Positions 38,089 through 62,610 of a DNA stretch of 64,000 nucleotides are shown here, piece after piece. The position numbers were made by a program, and so were the translations under genes. The stretch is from Thamnaconus septentrionalis (taxonomy: Eukaryota; Chordata; Actinopteri; Tetraodontiformes; Monacanthidae). How positions within the stretch are numbered: position 1 is the first letter of the stretch; every line of letters begins with the position of its first letter. The stretch is taken from positions 9,614,001 to 9,678,000 of the forward strand of contig CM020516.1 in the NCBI GenBank assembly GCA_009823395.1, given 5' to 3'. The notes beneath the pieces were generated by a model. It did not search any database, was not told where the DNA came from, and worked only from the letters and a program-made list of their open reading frames with translations.

Positions 38089-38996
38089 CTGAGACGATGA
38101 TAAAATGTTGGCGACGCTGACTCGGGCAAAAAGCCCTCAAATATTCTGCTTATAACGGCTGTGGGACAAATGGGGATGATGGCAAACATCTGATGGGAAA
38201 AGTCAGGCGCCGGGGCCGCTTCCGCTGACGGCATCGGTTCAAAACGTCACATCACATTTTTTGGGAATTAAAACAAAAAGTCTGTTATTTCGTCAGGCAT
38301 GTGGTTTTGATGATGTTGATTAAGACAGAAATCCTGCAGTCTGACCCCAGAAAAACTCACGTCACCTTGACAACATTTCTAAACACATTATTTTCCACAC
38401 TCGCCTCGTGTAAATACTGCTTGCCACAATAAAGGCCCCAGTGCGTCCAGCTCTTCTTTTTTTTTTCTATAGATTTCAAAAAGACTTTGAGCTCACTTTG
38501 AGCTCACAAACAAACACAACAAAAGATGCCATTGGATCGCAGTCTGGCTCGATAACACTGCCCTCTCACCACACCCTGCCAGCCTGAGCACATCTGACCA
38601 CATGTGATTCCCATTCTGTACACTTTTAGTAAACTTCCCAAACTTTCAGGTAAAGTAGATTTCATTCTTCTCTTTCTAGAAAATACTGTAGTATCATAAA
38701 AACAATACTTTCTATTTCCAAAAGGGAAATTAAACCAGCATTTCTTCACACGCACTGCACTATTTGAAAAATAAAAGCCAACTATCTCTCCAGCAAAGAT
38801 TGTGACTGACCTATAAAGCAAACTTAAAAGGTGAGCCGAAACATTCGGCTCAGTCGGGGACCTGCAGTATATTTAGAGGGATGTAAATAGCGCAGCAAAA
38901 GTACTTGTAAAACTATCCTGAGATCAGCCTAACAGACTAATTATATAGCTACCGTCAGAGGAAAACGGATCCCAACATAAAAAAAAAAATTCAAAA

Positions 38997-39041
38997 AAAT
39001 CTGAACACCTTTTAATCACCAACAAAAAGGTGCTCAGATTT
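38997..39041. repeat. Short AT-rich hairpin
   Basis: Arms 38997-39013 and 39025-39041 pair at 16 of 17 positions around an 11-nt loop, with weaker pairing outside. It could be a foldback remnant of a repeat. There is no support for a specific small RNA. Confidence 0.5.
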
Positions 39042-39324
39042 CAAATTTTATCAAGGGAACGGATTTCTTTGCAGAGAAATAGAAAAAAGTTGACAAGAAG
39101 TGTCTCATAGCCCATCACCAAAAGTCCCAGGCAGCTGCTGTTAGCGCAAAAAAGGGGAAAGAAAACAACACAAAACCCAGCAATAAAAGTTATTTTTACC
39201 GGGTTGCCAGGTCACCCAAGTGCATTGCAAGTTTTGAATATGGGTCCATACCTTGAGCCAAGCTGTCACACCGCTAAATAAAACTCCACGTGTGACGGTG
39301 ATGTGTCTCCCTGTGGTGGTGGTG

Positions 39325-39326
<2 letters not shown>

Positions 39327-39361
<35 letters not shown>
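39327..39361. repeat. (TGC)n microsatellite
   Basis: About 11-12 TGC/GCT units follow a short GGT run, in the COL17A1 5' region. Confidence 0.95.
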
Positions 39362-39364
<3 letters not shown>

Positions 39365-40141
39365 TCCTCAAAGTCCCTGCTCCTTCTGGGTCTCCTCACT
39401 CAACTTTCCCAGGCAAGTCAACACAAAAGAGGTGGGCACCGGGCCACAGCCGCGCCCATCAGCGCCGCACTTTGTGTTTGGCAGGCAGGTGTAGCAGCCA
39501 GCAGACGTCGGGCGCGGAAAGCTGGATTCGGTGGTGGTGGAGGAGGAGGAGGAGTAGAAGAAGAAAAAAAAAAGTGCGCCGGAGGGTGGAAAGGAAAAGT
39601 GATGGACTCCTCCCGCTGCTGCTGCTGCTCCTCCCGCCGCATTCAGCTCAGCTTTTTTTCAAACGGGTTCGGTTTAAAGGGGAGTTGGGGAGGCGCGATG
39701 TGGGAGGTGGGTTTTGTTTTTCTTTTAGTTTTTTTTCCCCCCTCCCCTCTTCTCTCTCTCTCTCCCTCTGTAACCAGTATGGTGGCAAACACGGCCTCAT
39801 TCAGCTGGAACACATCTGCTGCTTCGCCCGGTCAAAGTGGAAACAGAGCCTTTAAAAAGTCTCCTGGCAGCCGATAATATGTGTTTGCCTGTTACACAAC
39901 TCAAATAGCCAATTGGCCATTTGCGCATATTTGCACGCATTTCTTTCTCTCTCTGCTTCGCTCTCTGCGTCGTGCACGTGTAACCGCAGGAGAATGGGCG
40001 ATTTCCTGTTTTCATTTGACACCTCCACGTGGCAAAAAAAAAAAAAAAACCGCACAATCACGCAAGTCCCACCACCCACCCACCGACCCTCACACGCCAC
40101 CGTGATAAGGAGCTAGTCATTAGCTAGTCATTAGCTTTCTC

Positions 40142-40927
40142 CAGAGGTGGGAAGTATCATACAAATAGTTCTGAACTGTACTTAAATCTTTCAGATATTT
40201 GTACTTTGAGTAATTAGTTCTCTGACAACTATATACTTTCACTCCATACATCAACAAATCACTACAAATTCCTTTATCCCGTCTAAGGCTGAACCATGAT
40301 GATTGATTTTTATTTGCACTCAGCCCTGCTCTGCTGTCGCTGAGGTGACCAAGCCTGACTGTGGCTGTTAACTGTTGTTTATCTCTTGTCCTGCATCGTC
40401 GTGTTGAATTGTCTTGTTTTGTTGTGTTTTTGCTATGGACAGGTGATTGTAAAGTGATCTGAACTGAATACTCTCATACACAAGAATCTGTACGTTCTAC
40501 ATCTTACACTGGAAAACATGCTTGTTACGTTTGTGCTTAAAATACAAAAATTCTGATAAAACTAATGAATTTATTATATTATAGTTGTTGCTCAAAGTGG
40601 AGCTATATGAACTGTACTGTTGTGTAGTTAAGTATAAAAGTGGATTATATTTTAGTGTGAGATTATTTTACAGTACCACAGCTATGGCGTCACTGTTGAG
40701 GACATTTCCAGGACAGAGAAAAATAAGCATGTAGTAAATAACATTGGTGATTGTTAATAAAAGTGGAAACATCCAACAATGGCTTCAAAGTGCATTTCAG
40801 AATCTACACTTTCTTACTTTCACTGGAGTAAATGAGTTGAATCAGTTCTTTTACCAGAGTATTTTTTTTACACAAGTATCCACACTTTGTACCTCAGGAC
40901 AGAATGTGAATACTTTTTGTCCCTCTG
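40142..40927. mobile_element. hAT-like non-autonomous DNA transposon (786 bp)
   Basis: The left end is CAGAGGTGGGAAGTA and the right end is TACTTTTTGTCCCTCTG, whose reverse complement CAGAGGGACAAAAAGTA is an imperfect match. The perfect 8-bp duplication GCTTTCTC flanks both ends (40134-40141 and 40928-40935). Internal sequence has no transposase frame. Eight-bp duplications and CAGAGGTGG termini are typical of hAT elements that are common in fish. Confidence 0.85.
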
Positions 40928-41018
40928 GCTTTCTCTGCACCCTGGGGCAAAGTTGGATGCTTCGGCCCCTCCTGCCCGCCACCGCCACACCCAGCGAAGA
41001 CATCCGCCCACCCCGCAT

Positions 41019-41120
41019 ATGACTCACAAGGAGCATGACTCCGAGCTCCTCAAGTTGATGGAAAATGACCCCAAGAACAGTGCAGGAGAGGACGAGGAGG
41101 AGTGTCTGCTACCATTGTGA
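41019..41120 (+). other. Coding-like tail with adjacent poly(A) signal, unidentified
   Basis: A frame ending MTHKEHDSELLKLMENDP..EECLLPL and TGA has coding-like composition (mixed, charged, no repeats). It is followed within 6 nt by AATAAA (41126-41131). The frame stays open upstream to 40887, but part of that is transposon. It could be the last exon of an unrecognised small gene, a retrocopy remnant, or chance. I do not recognise the protein. Confidence 0.3.
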
Positions 41121-43408
41121 CTGCGAATAAAGCTGTATCTTTACGGAAAAGGGCTGGTTAAAAATAACAGTTTCCAGGATGAATGTTATTGAGAAAAAAA
41201 AAAAGTTAAAAACAGGACGGCGGTGGCTGTTCTGAATCTTTGGCAACGACAAACTCGTGCGTTTAACTGCTGATGACAGCAGTTTTCCAGACAGGGGCCT
41301 GTTATTTCTCTGCAACACACAGCAGGCTGGTATCAAAAGTACCCAAGTTGGGTGTTGAGAGTTGTTAAGTGTGACGGTGGAAATAAAAGAGGGAAAACTC
41401 GCGCCATTTACGCTGCACTCCAAAGAACAGTGGAGTGTTGTTGTTTTTGCCAAGGAAAAAGGTTGAAGGTTTTCCGCAGTTAAAGAGAAAATATCCTTAG
41501 TCCATTGTTTGTTTTTTTATAACTGATGCACAAAGCCGATTGTGTTATGTTCTTCCCCCTATGTCCTCCTTCTGAGTGTTGAAGTGTTTGATGATTGTGA
41601 ACTCCAGACACTGGACCACTCTGACATTTTCATTGCTTTTAAAGTAAGGGGGGGCATCCCTCAGTGATGATGTCACTCTCTAACTTCAGCTGGTAATCCA
41701 TTCTGGTAAAGTCTCTCTTCAAAAAAAAAGAAAAAAGCAGAGAATAAATTCCAGGAAGGCAACACTCCTTGTGTGGTGAGACAGAGGAGAGGCAGCTCGA
41801 GTCCGTTACTGGGTTTTACTCTGTTTATGCACCTGAATTTCAGCTCAGGCAAAATAGAAGAGAGAGCGGCCACCCCCTTCCCAGCTAATTCCAGTCTTCC
41901 GTTTTGCCTTTTAAGCACCTTTTTTTTTAGGAACTCAGAATTGATTCCTCTGAAAAAAAAACTATGGTCAGCGGTGTGTCTGTTCAGAAAACGTCTGGAG
42001 CCACAGCCTTTTCAATGCATCATAATGCAGCGAATGAGTCATGCTCTAAAGAAAGCTATTGTGGTTTGAGTGGAATGATAAACTAAAGAGAGTTGCAAAT
42101 CTACATCTGAAGGGGTTAAATAAACTCAGAATGCCAACTTGGAACTTTCTTGTGAACTTGGTAAAGCCCACTTTATTGTCAGTAGCATGAGGAAATATTT
42201 TCAGAAGGGAAAAAGAACACACAACTAAGGGAGGGCTCAGATACACAGATACACTGTTGTGTGGTTAAGTCTCATAAATAGACCCTGTGCTGCCACATAG
42301 AAAAGCTCGCTAAGCCAGAGAGAAGCCAGGAGCAAACCATACACATTGAGAAAATGTTGTCTTATACCAAACGTGCATGTGGACATTTGGTAGACAAACT
42401 GAAAACCTGCACAAACATAATGTGAGCCCGACTGTGAGCATGCACACCTGCTTTTGATGAAAGGGTTGGCATTCTCACCGAGTTTCTCACATAGCTCCTA
42501 GAATTTATAAATACACAGTGGGCATCGACTGGATCCAGCAGCGGTCTCTGACAGTCTAGAGTAACCTTGCTATTAAAAAAAAAAACGGTGCAGAGAAGAG
42601 AACAACCTCCATCTCACGCGAAGTAATAATTTTGAACTTTAATCGGTGCAAGGCTCATCCGCATGAAATGTTAAAAAAAATCTTTTTCTCCCTAAGGTGA
42701 GCAATATTAGATTGCCAAGACTTACAGTGTTCAAGTTCAGGCAAGATTGTGTTTTAATTCACACCCTTTGAGGCATCAGGAGAAAAACAAAGACATAAAA
42801 AGGTGCAACAGCAGAAAAAATCCCGATAGGCTATTTATCCAAAGGGTGAGTGTATAGTTTGGGTTTAATCTTTTAATAGCGGTGATTCAACTGCCGCGAA
42901 CAGATGAGTCACTTCATGAGTCGACCCTGACAACAAATGTTTCTAAGGGCATAAGCTTCGACAGCAGACCTGAGACACAACCAAACCACTTGGTCTGCTT
43001 TTGTTTTTCACTCTGAAGGACAATTGCAACACAACAAGAAACCACCACTGTGTTTACTTACGACATCCAGATTTGATATAGTAAACTAAATACATAAATA
43101 CTAAAACTTGTATAGTACCAACAAATATGTTGCACACTATTTAGCCTAATAATGACAATACCGTCTCTTAATGTCGTTACACTTACTCAGTGTGAAACCT
43201 GGGCCTATTTAGATGCAGACAAAACTGGTATCCTGGGAGGAATTAAGGGAGGAAAATAGTCCTACATTCCTTTTAAAGCACAGAAACCCGACAGAGGAAT
43301 GTTTTTTCCGATCAATTAAGTGAAAATTGATCATTTTTCACAGGCACAGTGGTTGAAAAACACTGTTCTAAAGTTACACTTTGTCCACTTAGCTGAAAAC
43401 GGATGATA

Positions 43409-43460
43409 ACTACGTTTCCCATGAGCCTCTTTGGTAGAACGACATCAAGTTCAGTCCAAT
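43409..43460 (+). promoter_or_regulatory. sfr1: SFR1 upstream promoter motifs
   Basis: ACTACGTTTCCCA (43409-43421) is one base from the ZNF143/THAP11 submotif ACTACANNTCCCA. A CCAAT box follows at 43456-43460. Both lie 320-370 bp before the SFR1 start codon. Confidence 0.4.
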
Positions 43461-43781
43461 CGCGGCTTTGGGAGGGTTTCTTGAATCCAAAAACAAGGAA
43501 GAAGTGTTTCGCATCTAGAGTTGAAGTTAAAATAGATAGCTAACTAACTACCGTATGTTTCTAGTTACAGTAACTTATTCCGAAAGAGTTTTAGGCGCTC
43601 CTAGTTACGTGCTTGCGGTACAATTGGATTTTTACGTGTTGGGAACATGGTGACTATAACTTACGTGATTGTTTAGCTGTTCGCTGAATGTTTACGGTCG
43701 TTAAGCTAACTCCTGCCAGTACAGGGGGAGCAGCTCAGAGCGACGAACACCGGCTCGCATGAGTCACGTCCAGATTTATCG

Positions 43782-44667
43782 ATGGCGAGCACTCCTCAAG
43801 CAGCCGCGTCGAAGAGGTCGGTGTGTTCGTCCCCGGGTGAGTCAGCGGGGTCGAGCCCCTGCGAACACGGAGGGCAGAAGGTGAGTCCAGGTGCTCGCTG
43901 TTCTAATGTGGAATTAAAGGCACGTCGCGATGACTCTCGGGACTGCCATGTCGAAATTAGCCGCACGTTATATAACAGCGTTCGGCCTCTCATTCGCAGC
44001 GGCACCCCAACCTGAGCTCGGCCCTGAGGGAGCGGCTGAAGAGATCAAGGCGCTCCTTCACCTCGCCCTGCTCCGTGGCCAAACGCCTGTGTGTCGACGG
44101 CGAGGCGGAGGAGGACGGCGGCCGACAAGTTGCAGCAGGAGCGGCGCATCGTCGCCAGACGGATAACAACCCCTCACCGATCGCTCCCGGGTTGGATGTA
44201 AACAGAAATGTGGCGAGATCGTCGGGTGAAGGAATTTCTGGATGCAATCCCAAACCAGAACATTCTCCTCCGGGGGAATGTGAGCGGCTGCTGCTGAGGA
44301 AGGAGGTGAAGGAGAAGACGGAGACACTGCGCAGACTCAAGATGGTGAAAATGTACAGGAGTAAGGTACTAAAGTCACAATCATATTAGATAAGATGCAT
44401 TTTTCGTCTGATCAGAACAGATTTTGGAGTTGTTTTGCCAGGTCTGATGACAAACTGTCCCATCTCCTGTCTTTTCAGAATGACCTGACCACGCTCCAGG
44501 CCTTAATTGACAAGTGGCGTAGTTGCGCTCAGGCTGCACTTTATGAGCTCCAATCAGATGTCTCCATCGATGGTGGAAGGGCCGGCCTGTCTGACCTCAT
44601 CGACCTTTTCGGCCTGGACGATGGCATCCTGCACTTTGACCGCACAGAGGAAGACTTTACATCCTAA
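43782..44667 (+). CDS. sfr1: SFR1, SWI5-dependent homologous recombination repair protein 1
   Basis: SFR1 is the partner of SWI5; the complex stabilises RAD51 filaments in homologous recombination in the nucleus. Three exons (43782-43880, 44000-44365, 44479-44667) join in phase 0 to 217 codons plus TAA. The N-terminal part has the conserved basic block SALRERLKRSRRSFTSPCS and VAKRL. The middle is variable. The C-terminal Sfr1/Mei5 domain reads RRLKMVKMYRSK, then NDLTTLQALIDKWRSC, LYELQSDVS, LIDLFGLDDGILHFDR and EEDF, matching human SFR1 closely. The start context is weak (T at -3, G at +4), and an out-of-frame ATG at 43759 precedes it. It is divergent from COL17A1 and tail-to-tail with CFAP43, as in mammals. 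Confidence 0.95.
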
Positions 44668-44867
44668 TGCCAAATCTTATGGTTTGGTTTTGTGTTACTC
44701 GTTCAACACATTCAATGTAAATACTTGTAATAAAAAACAATACTTGAAAATATATTATATGTTTATTGATGTATGTTCCACTGTTCCATGTTTATTCAGA
44801 TGTTAATTTATACTTTGTTTTGTCCTTCAAGTAAAATAAAACAACACCGTTCCACTGACTGTCTTGC
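44668..44867. terminator. Overlapping SFR1 and CFAP43 3' ends
   Basis: SFR1 AATAAA signals lie at 44729-44734 and 44835-44840. CFAP43 minus-strand signals lie at 44791-44796 and 44762-44767. Only 200 bp separate the two stop codons, so the transcripts must overlap or abut. Confidence 0.7.
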
Positions 44868-58481
<13,614 letters not shown>

Positions 58482-59642
58482 TTTGTCCAATTAAAACGTT
58501 GTTTGTTTGTTTTAATTCATTCAATTGCCGAAGAGAAATCACTGAGTCAGAGTGAGACTCCCTCCCGAAATCCCGACTTTAATCCGAGAATGCTGACTTT
58601 TTCAAATTTGTGTTGACGAGCGAGAAGTTGCAACTTCATGTAACCATGGAAACCAGAAACAGAACAATCCTGACGTGCTATTGGCTAATGCAAATTATGA
58701 CGTAGGACCATGGTGCCATGGCTAAATTCCGCCTGTCAGAAAGCTCGTGAGCGCGCTCAAGCTCTCGTCCTGAGAGGGGCAGAAAGAAACTGTCACACTG
58801 AGTGTCAGTTCTTCACAGTGTACACCATGGCAAAAAATAAATAAATAAAAATGGTAACCCGTGGAACCGTGTAGGGGCGGAGGAGGAGCTGTACCGTACC
58901 AAGCTGACACCAAGCGAGCAAGGCAGTGGAACACGCCCCAGAGGGCCCAATCAATTGCTCCGGATTTTTTTGCCCTCAGTCTGCCGGCTGATAACCTCAG
59001 TGTCTCCAGGATTCACTGTGTCTAACTGCTGATAAAAAAATAATAAAATAATTTTTCTGTCAATGTGAAAACAAGGGATACGACAGACAAAGAGGCATAT
59101 TGTTTGTTGTGTTGCTGTCATTTGAAAATTAAAATGTTTCTTTATTCTATAGTTTAAGCTTGCAACTTCTTTTTAGATGTTATTTCTAATCAATTTTCTT
59201 TGCAGTAATTAATGTGCGTGTCTTAAAGTAATGGCAAATTGTACTTTAAACACTACATTTGGCCACACATCACTTTGGCTTTTGTTCTATTGTTATTTGT
59301 TTATGTATTAAGGTGTCCTACTGTTACCACTAAGGCATCTTGACATCTAAAACATCACGATATACTAAATAAATTTGCGTATTCCATCTGTAAAACCAAA
59401 CAGAGAAAGCGGAAGTAATTGAACGAACACCGAGTGACAAAACCACAAGCGCTCCCGAGCGCGTGCTCGCTGTGGACCGCTTTCTAGCAGCCAATCGCAT
59501 TCTGGCGGATACCGGAAGAAGCGACAAGGGGGCGCGCCTTTGTATTTTAGTAGCGCCAACGCCAGCCGGTTGTCATTGATCCCGTCGGAGCGTCCCCATT
59601 TGTGCCAAACCTCTTTTACGCCGATTTTTATCACACACCAAC
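58482..59642. other. CFAP43-GSTO1 divergent promoter region
   Basis: The 1.16 kb between the two start codons carries the CFAP43 X-box cluster near 58.64-58.73 kb and, close to GSTO1, a CCAAT box (59491-59495), an ETS-type CCGGAAG (59512-59518) and a GC-rich stretch. No other exon is seen. Confidence 0.6.
58640..58721 (-). promoter_or_regulatory. cfap43: RFX X-box and associated promoter motifs for CFAP43
   Basis: GTAACCATGGAAAC (58640-58653) fits the RFX X-box (GTNRCC N2 RGNAAC), 160-170 bp before the CFAP43 start codon. Nearby are an inverted CCAAT (ATTGG), an octamer ATGCAAAT (58688-58695), a CRE-like TGACGTAG, and another CCATGG-centred X-box-like site at 58713-58726. RFX and FOXJ1 control of motile-cilia genes is established; its action here is inferred. 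Confidence 0.6.
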
Positions 59643-61900
59643 ATGTCAACCGAGAAGAGTTTCGCTAAAGGTAAGGACTCACGGCGACTGCCCGGCTGGT
59701 TCATTCATTCATTCATCTTCTATGCCCGCTTATTCCAATTCAGGGTCACGGGGGTCTGCTGGAGCCTATCCCAGCTGTCTTAGGGCGAAGGCAGGGTACA
59801 CCCTGGACAAGTCGCCAGTTCATCGCAGGGCCGCCCGGCTGGTTGTTATTGCAATTGTTACAGCAATATTCATTGCTACAGTGTCGCAATTGCTCGCAAC
59901 TCAGTGGCCCTTGTACAATGTGTTACGTGCAAAGGGGATATTTGTGCATTTCTGATCGTTTGTCCGAGGTACAATACGGTGAATCAGATGCTATAGAAAG
60001 GCGCTCCTTTCTATCTCTATATATGATTCAACAGTAGGTACCTGATGTTTGACACTGATCTCTCTTCCGCCTTGACTTGAAGTGTGAGCTTAAGACGGGG
60101 ATATGATGAGGGGGCGCTTATTTTTTGCTGAGTCATTGTGAGCATGCATAACTCCCTGAGTTCAATACATGGTTAGTGCAGTTGTTCTGTGCACCCAATA
60201 AATCTATAAAAAAATACATACGTGGGCACTTTTAATAATAATTTCACTCTTCTGGTCATTTGCACACCTTCTGTCTGAACACTTCGTTGATTTTTAGTGT
60301 TGTTCGAACATTATTTGTTTAGTTTAAATATCCTTGTATTTCAGGTTAATTTAATGACTTGATGTTTCAGTAAAGTAAGTTAAATGTAGTCATTACAGTT
60401 TGAAATTTGTGAAACTTAAAAGAAAAAATATTTCTTTAAAGAATGCAATTATAATTTTGTAGCGTTACTTTAAATTTGAATAATGGCATATAAAGTATGC
60501 CACTACTTTTCTCATAAATATTTTTATTTTTTAAAAGTTAAAATCGGATGAGCTAAAATATTGTTATTTCAACTCTTTATTTTTTCCTAAAATCCTTTAA
60601 GATCAATAAAAAGCGCATTTCTAGCTTCTCTTTGTAACATGGAATAAATCTTTTCAGGAAGTTCTGCACCTGGTCCAGTGCCTGAGGGCCAGATCAGACT
60701 CTACAGCATGAGATTCTGTCCATTCGCACATCGAACCAGACTTGTGCTGAGTGCCAAAGGGATCAAGTGAGAGCATTTCTTTTAAATTCATTAAACTCGA
60801 GTTTTTGATTCAGTAAAGCTGAATTCACTCTATCACCAGGCATGAAACCATCAACATCAACCTGCAAAGTAAACCAGACTGGTTCTTCGAGAAGAACCCA
60901 CTTGGTCTCATTCCAACACTTGAGACGCCTGCTGGTGAGGTGATCTACGAGTCGCCCATCACCTGTGAGTACCTGGATGAAGTTTACGGCGAGAACAAGC
61001 TGCTTACCTCATCGCCATTTGCCAAAGCTCAACAGAAGATGATGATGGAGAATTTCTCCAAGGTATGAAGACTTGTATCATAATCAGAGGTGTTTTTTCT
61101 GTATCTGCTACTGGGATTGATTTATACTGACGTTACTGTTCCATAGATAATACCGTACTTCTACAAGATCCCTATGGGGAGGAAGAATGGCGATGACGTC
61201 TCGGGGCTGGAAGCTGAACTGAAGGAAAAGTTTGTCAAACTGGACCAGGTAGGTTAGAAAGTGACTTCTTCATTTAACCTCAATGAGTGATATGGATTTG
61301 TTTCCAGGATTAGGATCTGATTGCATAAATTGCAAATGGTTTGCTAGTCAATTCTGGTCAATGGTCCTAGTGTTGAGACACTAAATCATTTTTCTTTTCC
61401 AGGACTTGAAGAACAAGAAGACAAAGTTCTTTGGCGGTAATTCCATCACAATGATCGATTACATGATTTGGCCGTGGTTCGAGAGGTTGGAGATGAGTGG
61501 AGTTAAAAAGTAAGTACTTCCCGTATAATCCAGAATAAATGAACAGAAATAAAAATAAATACATTTTATTTAGAAATATAAAACTTTTGTAGGTACAAAA
61601 TGAATGACCCTTCATATTACAGAGCAGATTATCTAGCAAGAAATTGTTTTTTAACTGTGCATTTTACATCATAATGTTATGAGAAAACGTTACAATTTGG
61701 TCCCAGGTGCATTTCTTTTTTTAAATGCTTTTTCCCTTTCTTTTATTAGCCTCACTGACAGCACTCCAGAGCTGAAAAAGTGGATTGGGTGCATGTCAGA
61801 GGACCCGGCCGTCAAAGCCGCCACGCACAGCAAGGAGGCACACATGGCCTTTTACAAGAGCTACGTCGACGGGACCCCCGACTACGACTACGGCCTGTAG
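59643..61900 (+). CDS. gsto1: Glutathione S-transferase omega
   Basis: This is a cytosolic omega-class GST with thioltransferase, dehydroascorbate reductase and methylarsonate reductase activity in the family. Six exons (59643-59670, 60658-60766, 60840-61062, 61147-61248, 61403-61509, 61750-61900) join to 239 codons plus TAG (human GSTO1 is 241). The thioredoxin-like N-domain carries the active-site cysteine at residue 30 in [16 protein letters not shown], as expected for omega class rather than the Tyr/Ser of other GSTs. Then come [11 protein letters not shown] and [11 protein letters not shown] (glutathione site). The helical C-domain has [20 protein letters not shown] and ends DYDYGL, like human DYGL. 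Only one omega gene is present here; mammals have GSTO1 and GSTO2 in tandem, so this could be pro-orthologous to both. Confidence 0.96.
59690..59844. mobile_element. SINE-like insertion with 12-bp target duplication in GSTO1 intron 1
   Basis: The direct repeat GCCCGGCTGGTT at 59690-59701 and 59833-59844 flanks a 131-bp insert (59702-59832). The insert starts with ATTC repeats and contains GGAGCCTATCCCAGCTGTC and GGGTACACCCTGGACAAGTC, sequences typical of a repeat dispersed widely in teleost genomes. Confidence 0.8.
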
Positions 61901-61991
61901 AGATGATGTCATCCAGAAATTTGAGAAGAAATTTATTTTTGTCACTGGCTATTCTCTTCTTCAAGCCTAGTTTTTGAACTGTGGGTGTAAC

Positions 61992-62027
61992 AATAAAAGA
62001 TTTGCACTGACTGACCTATTTTTTATT
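61992..62027. terminator. Facing GSTO1 and ITPRIP poly(A) signals
   Basis: The GSTO1 AATAAA is at 61992-61997. A minus-strand AATAAA (TTTATT at 62022-62027) is the likely ITPRIP signal, giving ITPRIP a 3' UTR of about 590 nt. The two signals are 25 bp apart and face each other. Confidence 0.6.
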
Positions 62028-62610
62028 TTTTTTTACAGTCACACACGATCAGATTAGACACACTTGGAGCTGCCACACTAAAACATTGAAATGGCAAACT
62101 CAAAAGATTTACATAACGGGAAATAATAGCTGCCAATCAAGTTGCAACGGTATGAATTAAAAACTCAAACCCCGGGGTTCAGATTGGTGAATTCTTGCTG
62201 TTACACCAACCAAAGCTGAGAGGTATTTTGTTTTCCAAGGTCTGCGCCACCACCACTGAAGATCTGAAGCTGACGATGTTGAAGTGCGTTCTCAAAATGA
62301 TTGTCTTTCAAATGGACTTTGAATGTTACTTCTATCATGGGCAGATAAATGCTTAAACAGCTCACACACAATAAACCTTGTAGGCAATCGAGTATTAAAT
62401 ATGTACCTGGCAAACCTTGTAGAAAAAAAATGCTCTCCTAGGTTTGATGTCAAATATAAATATACTGCTTTCGATAATGATTACAAATAAAAGGCAGCTG
62501 CTGCAAAGAACAGCAACGTCTCATAGCCCTGATTAACAGCACTCCTATTTCACCACTGGTCTCTGAAACATTGTCAGTACATTTTAATATGAGAATAAGG
62601 AGGCCAGAGG
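62028..62610 (-). other. itprip: ITPRIP 3' untranslated region
   Basis: AT-rich sequence between the ITPRIP stop codon and its presumed poly(A) signal. No other gene is seen. Confidence 0.55.

Larger units (their letters stand above)
38089..43781. other. COL17A1 intron 1/5' flank and COL17A1-SFR1 divergent intergenic region
   Basis: About 5.7 kb without a firmly supported gene. It holds an AT-rich hairpin near 39.0 kb, a GCT repeat at 39.33 kb, a hAT-like element (40142-40927), a coding-like tail with poly(A) signal (41019-41131) and the SFR1 promoter. The COL17A1 transcription start should be here but I cannot place it. Confidence 0.7.

Noticed and set aside
39253..39877. Long plus-strand frames with poly-Ala or poly-Leu
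   Set aside because: They are driven by the GCT/GGT repeats and have no conserved content or gene signals.
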